Below are positions 10,324 to 20,141 of a stretch of 56,279 nucleotides of DNA, piece by piece (position 1 is the first letter of the stretch; every line of letters begins with the position of its first letter). This DNA is from Micrococcales bacterium (GTDB lineage Bacteria > Actinomycetota > Actinomycetes > Actinomycetales > Microbacteriaceae). Both the position numbers and the translations under genes were made by a program. The notes below the pieces were generated by a model. That model saw only the letters and a program-made list of their open reading frames with translations. It was not told the DNA's origin and searched no databases. The stretch lies in NCBI GenBank assembly GCA_024641015.1, contig JAHEDU010000001.1:1-56279 (forward strand). The letters are read 5' to 3'.

Positions 10324-10374
10324 CTGAGCGAGTCTAGACGCGGTTATTGTTGGAGTCGAACAGGAAGGAAGCCG

Positions 10375-11220
10375 ATGAACCCGTTCTCGAGCCGTACCGG
10401 GCGTCCGCTCATCCTCGCGTTCGAAGGTTGGAACGACGCGGGTGATGCAGCCAGCGGCGCGGTCGAAGCGATCATCGAACAGTTCGGTCTGCTTCCCGGT
10501 CCCACGGTTGATTCCGAACAGTTCTACGACTACCAACTGAACCGCCCGTCGGTCGAAACCAACCTCGACGGCACTCGCCGACTCAACTGGCCGACCACAA
10601 CGATGTACCTTCCCGGCGAAGCGGACGGCCGAATTCACGCACTTCTCGGAACTGAACCGTCTCGGTCGTGGCCGACGTTCGTCGCCAACTTCCTCGACGA
10701 GGCGCTCGCCGCTGACATCACGGGAATCATCGTGTTGGGGTCGATGCTGGCCGATGTCCCCCATACTCGACCCATCGAAGTCAGCCGATCCAGCGAAAGC
10801 GCCACCGTTCGCGGACTTTTGGGGTGCGAACGCTCGCAATACGAGGGTCCCGTCGGAATCCCCTCGGTCTTTGCAGGGTTCAGCGAACAGGTCGGAATTC
10901 CGTCCGTTTCCCTGTGGGCGTCAGTCCCCCATTACGTGCACCACTCGCCCGTACCCAAGGTGACACTCGCCCTGTTGGAACACATTGTTGAAATCGCCGA
11001 ACTCGACTTCGACCTCTCCGACCTTCGCAACGATGCACGCGAATGGGAAGCCGGCGTCAACGAGATGGCCGAGAGCGATGAAGACATGTCCGAATACATT
11101 CATCGCCTCGAAGAGGACCGTGACATCACCGCCGACGCCGAAGAGGCCGACGCCGAGTCAATCGCCGAAGAATTCGAGCGGTTCCTGCGGTCAACCGACG
11201 ACGGAACGCCGAACGCCTAG
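10375..11220 (+). CDS. PAC2-family protein (proteasome assembly chaperone-like)
   Basis: PLILAFEGWNDAGDAASGAVEAIIEQF, ITGIIVLGSMLADVPHTRP; SD AGGAAGG upstream. Confidence 0.88.
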   Translation: MNPFSSRTGRPLILAFEGWNDAGDAASGAVEAIIEQFGLLPGPTVDSEQFYDYQLNRPSVETNLDGTRRLNWPTTTMYLPGEADGRIHALLGTEPSRSWPTFVANFLDEALAADITGIIVLGSMLADVPHTRPIEVSRSSESATVRGLLGCERSQYEGPVGIPSVFAGFSEQVGIPSVSLWASVPHYVHHSPVPKVTLALLEHIVEIAELDFDLSDLRNDAREWEAGVNEMAESDEDMSEYIHRLEEDRDITADAEEADAESIAEEFERFLRSTDDGTPNA

Positions 11221-12128
11221 CCCTGGATGACGCCCGCGCCCAGAAGCGCGAGCAACGTACCGCCAAGCGCCAGTCGGTAGATGACGAACGGCAGGAACGA
11301 GCGCGTCTTCAGGTAACGCATGAGGAATGCGATGACAGCGAGTCCGACGACGAAAGCGACCGTCGTGGCGGTGAGGGTCTCGAGCCAGGAGAACGGGCGA
11401 ACAACAAATTCCGCACTGTCCAGGGGCGCGTAGGCGAACCAGCCGGCGCTCGCAGATTCTTTAATTGCGGTGTACAGCTCGTAGAAGCCGCTGGCGAGTA
11501 CCGCGGGGATGGCGAGAAGGAAGGCGAATCGGGCCGCCGCCTCGCGGTTGTAACCCAGTGCGCGCGCCATCGAGATCGTTGCACCCGAACGGGAAACGCC
11601 GGGAATCAGAGCAAGCGTCTGTGCCAAACCGACGGCAATGCCGTGCCCCGCGCTCATGTCATTCATCACCCGGTCGTTCTTACCGACACGGTCGGCAATC
11701 AACAGGATGATGCCGAACACAATGAGAGTCCCGGCGATCAGCCACAGCGAGCGGAATGTTTCCCGAATCGTGTCCTGCAAGACGATTCCGGCAACTCCGA
11801 TGGGCAGAGTTCCGAAGATGATGTACCAACCGAGTCGCGACTCGGCGCGTTGCTCGGGGGTGAGGTAACGCCCAGCGCCCTTGCCCTTCGAGAACACGCT
11901 CAGCCACCACGAACGAATGATGTTGATGATGTCGCGAGCGAAGAACAGCAGCACAGCCAGTTCGGTGCCGATCTGTGTGATGGCGGTGAAAGTCGCACCC
12001 GGGTCGGTTGCGCCGGGAAGGAACAGACCGGCGATGCGCAAATGGGCGCTCGAGGAAATGGGGAGGAATTCGGTCAGGCCCTGAATGAGCCCCAGGATGA
12101 TTGCTTCACCGATACGCGAGTAGTCCAT
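11217..12128 (-). CDS. uppP: Undecaprenyl-diphosphatase (UppP/BacA)
   Basis: LGLIQGLTEFLPISSSAHLRI and LIPGVSRSGATISMA motifs. Confidence 0.97.
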   Translation of the reverse strand: MDYSRIGEAIILGLIQGLTEFLPISSSAHLRIAGLFLPGATDPGATFTAITQIGTELAVLLFFARDIINIIRSWWLSVFSKGKGAGRYLTPEQRAESRLGWYIIFGTLPIGVAGIVLQDTIRETFRSLWLIAGTLIVFGIILLIADRVGKNDRVMNDMSAGHGIAVGLAQTLALIPGVSRSGATISMARALGYNREAAARFAFLLAIPAVLASGFYELYTAIKESASAGWFAYAPLDSAEFVVRPFSWLETLTATTVAFVVGLAVIAFLMRYLKTRSFLPFVIYRLALGGTLLALLGAGVIQG

Positions 12129-12139
12129 TCGGCAATTCT

Positions 12140-13444
12140 CTAGTACGTGCGAAGGAAATCGGTGAGCACACGGTGACCGAAATCGAGGGCGTCCAGCGGA
12201 ACGCGCTCGTCCACACCATGGAACATGCCGGGGAAATCCAGGTCGGCGGGCAAGCGCAACGGAGCGAACCCATACCCCGTGATGCCGAGCAACGCGAGAG
12301 CCTTGTTGTCGGTACCGCCAGACAGCAGATACGGCAACATCACCGCGCCAGGATCCGCCGCCGACAGCGTCCGCTTCATCGCCTCCACAATCGGGGTGTC
12401 CATCGGGTTCTCCAACCCAATGTCACGAACCTGCATGTCAATCTCAATGTCAGGACCGATGATTGCGCGAATCTGTTCCAACACCTCGTCCTCGGTCCCA
12501 GGAAGTGGGCGAACATCGATGACGGCGCTCGCGGTATCGGGGATGACGTTCTGCTTGTACCCGGCGTTGAGCTGTGTCGGGTTGCTCGTCGTCGACAGTG
12601 ACGGCATGAGGAAACCGGCGGCGAGCCCGGACGCGGCGACGATGTCGCGCGGGTTCGCGTTGCGGTCCATCCCGAGCACGTCAGCTAGTTGCTCGACCAG
12701 TGCGGTGGTGGTGTTTGTGAGGCTCACCGGCCACTCGGTGCGACCGAGTTTGACGACGGCTTCGGCGAGTTTCGTCACGGCGTTGTTGGGAATGACGCGC
12801 GACCCGTGGGCGGCGTCGCCGTGCGCGGTGAGCGTCATCCACATGAGCGCCTTCTCCCCCGCCTGAATCATGTACGCGCGTTTGTCGCCAAGTGAGATCG
12901 AGTAACCGCCGACTTCGCTGATCGCTTCGGTCGCACCCGCGAACACGTCGGGGCGGTGTGTGACGAGGTGGTGAGATCCGTACTGGCCCCCGTTTTCTTC
13001 GTCCGAGAAGAACACGACGACGAGCTCGCGGTTGGGCTTGTTCCCCGCTCGCAGAATGTCGGCGAGGGCGGTGAGGATCATCGCGTCCATGTTCTTCATG
13101 TCCACCGCTCCGCGGCCCCACAGCATGCCGTCGCGGATTTCGCCCGCGAACGGGTCGACCGACCACGCGGCAGGGTCGACGGGGACGACGTCGAGGTGCC
13201 CGTGCACGACGAGCGCGGGAAGGTCGGGGTTCGCGCCGGCCACTCGCGTGACGACCGAGGTTCGACCCGGTGCTGCGTCGATGTATTCGACGGTGAGCCC
13301 CAACGACTCGAGGAAATCGCCGACGTAGTGCGCCGCTTCCGTCTCGGAATTTGCGACGCCGTTGCCCCAGTTCGACGTGTCGAAACGGATGAGGTCGCGG
13401 GCGATGCGCGCCGTCTCGGACAGGGATTCGGGGGTGTCGGTCAC
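12140..13444 (-). CDS. M20 family metallopeptidase/dipeptidase
   Basis: VVHGHLDVVP, LWGRGAVDMKNMDA, FFSDEENGGQYG, YLLSGGTDNKALALLG. Confidence 0.92.
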   Translation of the reverse strand: MTDTPESLSETARIARDLIRFDTSNWGNGVANSETEAAHYVGDFLESLGLTVEYIDAAPGRTSVVTRVAGANPDLPALVVHGHLDVVPVDPAAWSVDPFAGEIRDGMLWGRGAVDMKNMDAMILTALADILRAGNKPNRELVVVFFSDEENGGQYGSHHLVTHRPDVFAGATEAISEVGGYSISLGDKRAYMIQAGEKALMWMTLTAHGDAAHGSRVIPNNAVTKLAEAVVKLGRTEWPVSLTNTTTALVEQLADVLGMDRNANPRDIVAASGLAAGFLMPSLSTTSNPTQLNAGYKQNVIPDTASAVIDVRPLPGTEDEVLEQIRAIIGPDIEIDMQVRDIGLENPMDTPIVEAMKRTLSAADPGAVMLPYLLSGGTDNKALALLGITGYGFAPLRLPADLDFPGMFHGVDERVPLDALDFGHRVLTDFLRTY

Positions 13445-13517
13445 GCAACCACCGTACCGTTTTTGCGCTCTGGCAAATCCTGATAGTGTTGTCTTTCGTT
13501 GCAGTGATGTGACTCGC

Positions 13518-13600
13518 GCGCGGGTGGCGGAATGGCAGACGCGCTAGCTTGAGGTGCTAGTGCCCTTAGGGGCGTGGGGGTTCAAGTCCCCCCTCGCGCA
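13518..13600 (+). tRNA. tRNA-Leu (anticodon GAG)
   Basis: Acceptor GCGCGGG/CTCGCGC, GGTTCAAGTCC T-loop, anticodon loop TTGAGGT on a CTAGC/GCTAG stem, long variable arm; CCA not encoded. Confidence 0.93.
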
Positions 13601-13606
13601 CGCGAT

Positions 13607-13644
13607 AGGCCCCCGGATCTTCGGATTCGGGGGCCTTCTTCTTT
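13607..13644 (+). terminator. Rho-independent terminator after tRNA-Leu
   Basis: aggcccccggatc-ttcg-gattcgggggcct followed by tcttcttt. Confidence 0.88.
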
Positions 13645-13679
13645 GCCCGATTGATTAATGTCGGCGGCAGGGCGTATCG

Positions 13680-13695
13680 TCGAACATATGTTCGA
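13680..13695. promoter_or_regulatory. LexA/SOS box, perfect palindrome TCGAACATATGTTCGA
   Basis: Exact 16-nt palindrome of actinobacterial SOS-box type (GAAC-N4-GTTC) immediately at the imuA' start. Confidence 0.93.
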
Positions 13696-14326
13696 ATTGT
13701 CTGCACTTCGGGAACGCATCCGCGAGATGGAAGGTCCGCGGGTTGATCCGCGTTTGCCCGTTCATCCTGCCCTGTCGGGGCTCATCGGCGGTGGCTTGGT
13801 TCCCGGTGGTGTCTATTCGCTCTCCCCCTCGCTGACGCTCGCGCTGGCTCTGGCGACCGAAGCCGTCGCCGAATCGGGATGGTGTGCCGCGGTGGGTTTC
13901 CCGAACCTCGGGATCGAAGCTGTCGCGGAATGTGGAATCTCGCTCAACCGGTTCGTGTCGATCCCCACGCCCAAGGAACACTGGGCGACCGTCGTCGGCG
14001 CGGTGTGTGACGGGTTCACCGTCGTCATCGCCCGCAGTCCCGCATCCGTTCCCGCCGCCACCGCGTCACGCATCGCCGCTGTGGCGCGCCGAACCGGTGC
14101 GGTGTTGATCGTGTTGGGCGAATGGCCCGGCGCGACCGCGCGACTGGAAGTCGATGGTGTGCGCAACCTGGGGATCGGTGACGGGCACGGGTTGCTGACG
14201 GGACGCGACATTCGGGTTCGTGCTGTCACTCGTGGAATCACCAAGACCGCCGTGTTGCCGTGGCCATTCGACCGTGAACCCGAACCCGCGCTTGCGCCGG
14301 TTCGTCACCTGCGGGCGGTCACATGA
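13688..14326 (+). CDS. imuA': ImuA'-type SOS mutasome accessory protein
   Basis: First gene of the ImuB-DnaE2 cassette; RecA-like fold segment (GGGLVPGGVYSLSPSLTLALALATEA). Start 13688 (MFELSALRER) preferred; ORF track start 13658 is an alternative. Confidence 0.78.
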   Translation: MFELSALRERIREMEGPRVDPRLPVHPALSGLIGGGLVPGGVYSLSPSLTLALALATEAVAESGWCAAVGFPNLGIEAVAECGISLNRFVSIPTPKEHWATVVGAVCDGFTVVIARSPASVPAATASRIAAVARRTGAVLIVLGEWPGATARLEVDGVRNLGIGDGHGLLTGRDIRVRAVTRGITKTAVLPWPFDREPEPALAPVRHLRAVT

Positions 14327-15675
14327 CCCGCGTCCTCGTTCTCGACATCCCCAGCTGGGCTGACCGGTTCGACACCGAAGCGGAATCGCACCGACAGTTC
14401 GACCCGGTGATTCGCGCCGTCGAAAACACGGTTCCGCTCGTGCGCGTTCTTGGCGCGGGGCGAATCGCCATGGGTGCGCGGGGTCCTGCGCGCTACTACC
14501 GCGGCGAAGACGGCGCTGCTGAAGCTCTTCGGCGCGTGCACCCCGACGCACGCATCGGGGTCGCTGACGGGCTGTTTACGGCCGTTCTGGCGGCACGAGC
14601 GGCAAACCCCGTCCTCATCGTCCCCGCGGGTGACTCCCCCGCATTTCTCGCGCCCCTGTCCGTCGCGCACCTCGGCGACCCCGACATGGCCGACCTGCTT
14701 CGCCGATTGGGGGTCTCAACCCTGGGCGGCTTCGCGCAACTGGATGACGTGTCGGTTCGTGACCGTTTCGGTTTCCCCGGCGAAAGGCTGCACCGATTCG
14801 CGCGCGGGCTCGACGATTCGCCCATCGTCCCGCGGGACATCCCGATCGACTACGCGGTCGAATCGGTGTTCGACCCCGCCATTGTTCGCGCCGACGAACT
14901 GGCGTTCGCGATGCGTGCCACTGCCGACGACTTCATCGACCGCATCGCCCGTGACCGGCTGGCCTGCACCGCGGTGTGGGTCACTCTGACCAGTGAACGC
15001 GGCGAACGATTCGAGAGGTGTTGGGCTCACCCCACCGTGTTCGCCGGCACCGACGTGGTTGACCGCGTCCGTTGGCAACTCGAATCCGTTGCACGACTGA
15101 CCACGGACACCAGCACCGAAGGGTTCGCGGGCGACGGGATCGTCGGTGTGCGACTCGCCCCCGACCAGCTCGCACCGCAAAGCCGCTTCGAACGCGGCAT
15201 GTGGGGCGCGCCGTCCAGCGACCGCATCCACTCGGTGCTGTCCCGCGTGCAAAGCATCCTCGGTCACGAGGGCGTTCTCACGGCGACCATCGGCGGCGGG
15301 CGGACACTCGTCGAACGCGAAATCTTCAGTCCGTGGGGTGACAAGCCCGTCATCGAACACGACGCCGCCAAGCCGTGGCCGGGGCGACTTCCCGACCGAG
15401 TCCCCACGACGGTGTACCGCGACGGAACCGCGATCATGGTCGGTGGAACGGCGGTCATCTCCCCCGCCGAAACGCTCGCGGAACCACCCCGCTGGCTTGA
15501 ACTCGACGGTCGACGCCGTGACGTTGCCGCCTGGAGCGGACCGTGGCCGATCAGCGAACGCTGGTGGGACGGCGGTGGAATTCGATACCGACTGCAGGTG
15601 GTCGACACCACCGGAGCCGCGTGGGTGCTGTTGTCCGCCGGACCTGACTGGACCATCGAAGCGCGGTACGACTGA
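14323..15675 (+). CDS. imuB: ImuB, DNA polymerase Y-family-like protein
   Basis: FDPVIRAVE...ARGPARYYRGEDGAAEALRR...VGVADGLFTAVLAARAA...FLAPLSV; directly upstream of dnaE2. Confidence 0.92.
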   Translation: MTRVLVLDIPSWADRFDTEAESHRQFDPVIRAVENTVPLVRVLGAGRIAMGARGPARYYRGEDGAAEALRRVHPDARIGVADGLFTAVLAARAANPVLIVPAGDSPAFLAPLSVAHLGDPDMADLLRRLGVSTLGGFAQLDDVSVRDRFGFPGERLHRFARGLDDSPIVPRDIPIDYAVESVFDPAIVRADELAFAMRATADDFIDRIARDRLACTAVWVTLTSERGERFERCWAHPTVFAGTDVVDRVRWQLESVARLTTDTSTEGFAGDGIVGVRLAPDQLAPQSRFERGMWGAPSSDRIHSVLSRVQSILGHEGVLTATIGGGRTLVEREIFSPWGDKPVIEHDAAKPWPGRLPDRVPTTVYRDGTAIMVGGTAVISPAETLAEPPRWLELDGRRRDVAAWSGPWPISERWWDGGGIRYRLQVVDTTGAAWVLLSAGPDWTIEARYD

Positions 15676-18600
15676 TGGCCGAGTACGCCGAACTTCACGT
15701 CCACAGCGCCTTCAGCTTCCTTGACGGGGTGTCCCTTCCCGAACGGCTCGTCGCCGAAGCGGTCCGGTTGGGGTTGTCGGGGCTCGCACTGACCGACCAC
15801 GACGGATTCCACGGCGCCGCACGATTCGCCGAGGCCGCCGAAGGAACCGGAATGCCGACCATCTTCGGGTCGGAACTCACCCTGCGTGGCGACACCGACC
15901 AGCACCTGCTCGTCCTCGCGCGCGGTCAGGCGGGGTACCACCGACTCGCGGGCGCCATCACCGAAGCGCACCTGACGGGCGGCGCGAAACACGAACCGCT
16001 CTACGACCTCGACGATTTCGCCAACCGTGCACACGGTGACTGGATCGTGCTGACGGGGTGTCGACGCGGGTCCGTTCGGTCCATGCTCCCCGAGGGCCGC
16101 ATTCCCACCGACGACGACATTCGACTGGCGGGTTGGGCACTGGGCAAATTGATCGAGAGGTTCGGGCGGGACAACGTCGTCGTCGAACTGACTCATCGCG
16201 GACTCCCTCTCGACGACGTGCACAACGACGTGCTCGCGCGACTGGCGGCGGAACGTGGGTTACCTATCGTGGCGACGGGAAACGTTCACTTTGCGACCGA
16301 CACCGAATACCCGCTCGCCACGGCGTTCGCCGCGTTGGGGTCGCGTCGGTCACTCGACGACGCGGACGGATTCCTCTCGCCCGGACCGGTGTCGCGGTTG
16401 CGGTCGCCCGACGACATGGCGCGGCTCTTCGCGCGGTATCCGGGTGCGGTCGAGATGTCGGTCGACATCGCGCGCGACTGCGCGTTCGAACTGAAAAAGG
16501 CGACCCCGCACCTTCCCTCGTTCGACCTTCCGAACGGCCAAACCCCGATGGGGAAACTGCGTGACATTGTCGCCGAGGCGACACCGCGAAAATATCCCAA
16601 CGCCCCGGAATCGACACGGGACCGCATCGCGCGCGAACTCGACGTGATCGAGGAACTCGACTTCCCCGGCTACTTCCTCATCGTCCACGACATCGTGCAG
16701 TTCGCCCGGTCGCGCGGGATCCTGTGCCAGGGCCGCGGCAGCGCGGCGAACTCGGCCATCTGTTACCTGCTGGACATCACAGCAGTGGATTCGATTTATT
16801 ACGGTCTTCCCTTCGAACGGTTCCTGTCGGCGATGCGTGACGAACCGCCTGACATCGACGTCGATTTCGACACCGACCGACGCGAAGAGGTCATCCAATA
16901 CGTCTTCGAGAAATACGGTCGACGCAACGCGGCGCAGGTGGCGAACGTCATCACGTATCGACCCAAGAATGCGATCCGAGACATCGCGCGGGCGTTCGGT
17001 CACGGGGTCGACGACCAAAACGCGTGGTCGCGACAAGTTGAACGCTGGAGCCGGATCGAACCGGACGAGTTGCCCGACGTTCCACGCCACATCTCCGAGC
17101 TCGCCAACGAAGCCCTGACGCTTCCCCGACACCTCGGGATTCACTCGGGAGGCATGGTGCTGACGCGTGAACCCGTCGGCGAAGTCGTCCCGATCGAACA
17201 CGCCCGCATGCCCGGTCGAACCGTGTTGCAGTGGGACAAGGACGACTGCTCGTACATGGGACTCGTGAAGTTTGACCTGCTGGGTCTCGGGATGCTCGGG
17301 GCGATCAACCAGGTGTTCGTCGAAATCGATAGACGGTTCGGTGAAAAGTGGGAACTGGGGACGGTCCCCCGCGAAGAGCCCGCCGTGTACGACTCGATGT
17401 GTCGGGCCGACGTGATCGGCGTTTTCCAGATCGAGTCGCGCGCACAGATGGGGTTGTTGCCCCGACTCAAGCCCCGCTGTTTCTATGACATCGCCATCGA
17501 AATCGCGATGGTTCGACCCGGCCCGATTCAGGGCGGAAGCGTCCACCCTTACGTTCGACGGCGAACCGGTGTCGAACCGGTCGTCTACGACCATCCCAAA
17601 CTGGAACCCGTCCTGGCGCGAACGTTGGGAATCCCGGTCTTCCAGGAACAACTCATGCAGATGGCGATGGCTGTCGGCGGATGCAGCGCGGCGGACGCCG
17701 ACGTCATCCGACGGTCGATCGGGTCCAAGCGCGGAATTGAGAGGCTCGCGACGATTCGCGACAAGCTCTACGCCGGAATGAACGAGAACGGGATCACGGG
17801 GGCGGCGGCCGACCGGATCTACGGTGCACTCGAAGCCTTCGCCAACTTCGGGTTCGCCGAATCGCACTCGCTCGCGTTCTCGTTGTTGGTCTACGTCTCG
17901 ACATGGCTCAAGGTTCACTACCCAGCCGCATTCCTCGTCGGATTGATGCGGTCGCAACCGATGGGGTTCTATTCATCCGCCACTCTGACCGCCGACGCCG
18001 AACGGCACGGGGTCGAAGTCCGAGTTCCCTGCATCGCGCGTTCCGGCGTCGAATCGGGGCTTGAGGAACTCGTACCGGGTGTCGGCGGTGTCACGGGGAT
18101 GGACTCGTGCTTGCACCACAACGAGGATGCGGTCCCACCGTTCGACCCGAAATCCCCGGACGACACCGCGGAACATCGACGTGACGGGAACCTCGCCGTT
18201 CGGTTGGGGCTTTCCGATGTGCGCGGAATCGGGCGGTCACTTGCGGAACGCATTGTCGCGGAACGCGATGTCCACGGACCGTTTCGCGATCTGCACGATC
18301 TGGTGCGCCGAACGGGACTCGAACGAACACACCTGGAAAACCTCGCGACCGCGGGTGCGTTCGATGTCTGGGGACTCAGCCGACGGGACGCCCTGTGGCG
18401 GGCGGGACACGCGGCGCACAGTCGCGCGGAATACCTCGCGGGGCTCGAGATGACGATCTCGGTTCCGCTATTTGATGACCTCACTGACTTCGACGCGATG
18501 GTGCAGAACCGCTGGGCGACGGGCGTATCCCCCGGTCAACATCCGCTGCAATTTCGGCGCGATTACCTCGACGCCCGCGGAGTCGTCAGCGTCGCACGCC

Positions 18601-18896
18601 TCCGTTCGGCCGAGCCCGACAGACGACTCGAAGTCGCCGGACTCGTCACCCACCGACAACGCCCCGCAACGGCCAAAGGAATCACGTTCCTCAATCTTGA
18701 AGATGAAACCGGTGTCGTCAACGTGCTGTGTTCGAAGGGACTGTGGAAGGCGTACCGTGCGATCGCCCGAGAAAGTCCGGCGTTGATTGTGCGCGGAATC
18801 CTGCAACGGTCGCCCGACGGGGTGACGACAATCGTCGCGGACCGACTCGACCCACTGGAATTCGCCGGCGAACACCGGTCACGCGACTTTCGCTAG
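15675..18896 (+). CDS. dnaE2: Error-prone DNA polymerase III alpha, DnaE2/ImuC
   Basis: PHP domain (AELHVHSAFSFLDG...LTDHDGFHGA), CQGRGSAANSAICYLL, PPDIDVDFDTDRREEVIQYVFEKYG, GLPFERFLS. Confidence 0.97.
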   Translation: MAEYAELHVHSAFSFLDGVSLPERLVAEAVRLGLSGLALTDHDGFHGAARFAEAAEGTGMPTIFGSELTLRGDTDQHLLVLARGQAGYHRLAGAITEAHLTGGAKHEPLYDLDDFANRAHGDWIVLTGCRRGSVRSMLPEGRIPTDDDIRLAGWALGKLIERFGRDNVVVELTHRGLPLDDVHNDVLARLAAERGLPIVATGNVHFATDTEYPLATAFAALGSRRSLDDADGFLSPGPVSRLRSPDDMARLFARYPGAVEMSVDIARDCAFELKKATPHLPSFDLPNGQTPMGKLRDIVAEATPRKYPNAPESTRDRIARELDVIEELDFPGYFLIVHDIVQFARSRGILCQGRGSAANSAICYLLDITAVDSIYYGLPFERFLSAMRDEPPDIDVDFDTDRREEVIQYVFEKYGRRNAAQVANVITYRPKNAIRDIARAFGHGVDDQNAWSRQVERWSRIEPDELPDVPRHISELANEALTLPRHLGIHSGGMVLTREPVGEVVPIEHARMPGRTVLQWDKDDCSYMGLVKFDLLGLGMLGAINQVFVEIDRRFGEKWELGTVPREEPAVYDSMCRADVIGVFQIESRAQMGLLPRLKPRCFYDIAIEIAMVRPGPIQGGSVHPYVRRRTGVEPVVYDHPKLEPVLARTLGIPVFQEQLMQMAMAVGGCSAADADVIRRSIGSKRGIERLATIRDKLYAGMNENGITGAAADRIYGALEAFANFGFAESHSLAFSLLVYVSTWLKVHYPAAFLVGLMRSQPMGFYSSATLTADAERHGVEVRVPCIARSGVESGLEELVPGVGGVTGMDSCLHHNEDAVPPFDPKSPDDTAEHRRDGNLAVRLGLSDVRGIGRSLAERIVAERDVHGPFRDLHDLVRRTGLERTHLENLATAGAFDVWGLSRRDALWRAGHAAHSRAEYLAGLEMTISVPLFDDLTDFDAMVQNRWATGVSPGQHPLQFRRDYLDARGVVSVARLRSAEPDRRLEVAGLVTHRQRPATAKGITFLNLEDETGVVNVLCSKGLWKAYRAIARESPALIVRGILQRSPDGVTTIVADRLDPLEFAGEHRSRDFR

Positions 18897-20110
18897 TCGC
18901 GACGCGGGCGCAGAAGCGCGGCGGCTTGAACCGAGCCCATCCCGAAGCGATTTGACACCGCGTCCACGACGTCGTCGATCTCGTGACCGTCGGTCTCGTC
19001 CTCCCAGAGAAGCGCGAGCTCACCCTCTCCGACGAGGTTTTCAAGACGAACGCCGAGCAGGCGCACACCGCGTTCCAGCCCGTCCACCGCGCCGAGAAGC
19101 GCGTAGGCCTCGCTCGCGACGACCTTGGTCGCGTTCGTCGGTTCGGACAGCGTGTGCGAACGCGTGACCGTCGCCCAGTCGCCGTAGCGAACCGTCACCG
19201 TCACGGTGTGGGCGAGGAAATCGTGTTTGCGAGCACGAGCAGCGACGTCAGTCGACATTCTCAAGATTTCACGGTGCATGTCCGCGATATCGACCAGGTC
19301 CTCGCCGAACGTTTGCGAGCGACCAATCGACTTCTCGGGATTGTGGCTCTCAATCTGGCGCGGGTCGACCCCGCGAGCGAGGTCGCGAATGTGCGCGGCT
19401 TGCCGTTCGCCAAGGACCGGTCCGAGAACCTCGAGATCCGCGTTTTGGATGTCACGGATAGTCGAATAGCCGAAGTTGCGAAGTCGTTTGGCGGTGACGG
19501 GACCGACTCCCCACAATGCCTGGATTGGAAGCGGCGCGAGAAATTCCATGGTTTCGACTGCAGGAATCACGAGTAACCCGTCGGGCTTGGCGCGCGACCC
19601 GGCGACCTTGGCGACGAACATCGACGATGCCACCCCGATCGAGGCCGCCAGCCCGAGTTCGTCGCGCACGCGTGCTCGAATCTTCTGTGCGATTTCGTGC
19701 GGACGCCCAAGCAACGCCCGCGCGCCCGAGACATCGAGAAACGCCTCGTCGATGGACAACGGCTGCACCTTGGGAGTGAACTCTTCAAGAATCGCGAAGA
19801 CCTGGCGTGACACCTCGGCGTATCGCTCGAAGCGAGGGCGACGCACGATGGCACCGGGACAGTTCCGCAGTGCTGTCGACATCGGCATCGCGCTGTTCAC
19901 GCCATAGGTGCGCGCGACGTAATTCGCGGCGGACACGACACCGCGGCCGCCCAGTCCCCCGACGATGACCGGCTTGCCGACAATCGACGGGTCATCGAGC
20001 TCTTCGACGGAGGCGAAGAACGCATCCATGTCGAGGTGGAGAAACGGCGTTCCCGAGTCGTCGACGTCACCATCTGTGACCGTCCGCTCGCTACCGTCCT
20101 GCTTGCCCAT
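18893..20110 (-). CDS. dinB: DNA polymerase IV (Y-family)
   Basis: FLHLDMDAFFASVEELDDPSIVGKPVIVGG, LSIDEAFLDVSGA, PIQALWGVGPVTAKRL. Confidence 0.96.
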   Translation of the reverse strand: MGKQDGSERTVTDGDVDDSGTPFLHLDMDAFFASVEELDDPSIVGKPVIVGGLGGRGVVSAANYVARTYGVNSAMPMSTALRNCPGAIVRRPRFERYAEVSRQVFAILEEFTPKVQPLSIDEAFLDVSGARALLGRPHEIAQKIRARVRDELGLAASIGVASSMFVAKVAGSRAKPDGLLVIPAVETMEFLAPLPIQALWGVGPVTAKRLRNFGYSTIRDIQNADLEVLGPVLGERQAAHIRDLARGVDPRQIESHNPEKSIGRSQTFGEDLVDIADMHREILRMSTDVAARARKHDFLAHTVTVTVRYGDWATVTRSHTLSEPTNATKVVASEAYALLGAVDGLERGVRLLGVRLENLVGEGELALLWEDETDGHEIDDVVDAVSNRFGMGSVQAAALLRPRRD

Positions 20111-20141
20111 AGTTCCTCCATTGTCGGGCGGACGCGGAGGG

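Noticed and set aside
13518-13644. tRNA-Leu as a possible integration site for an island carrying the mutasome genes
   Set aside because: No integrase, no repeated tRNA 3' end and no composition change seen; the flanking imu cassette is a common chromosomal actinobacterial locus.
16350-17957. 535-aa open frame antisense to dnaE2
   Set aside because: The sense strand encodes conserved DnaE2 polymerase motifs; the antisense product has no domain signature.
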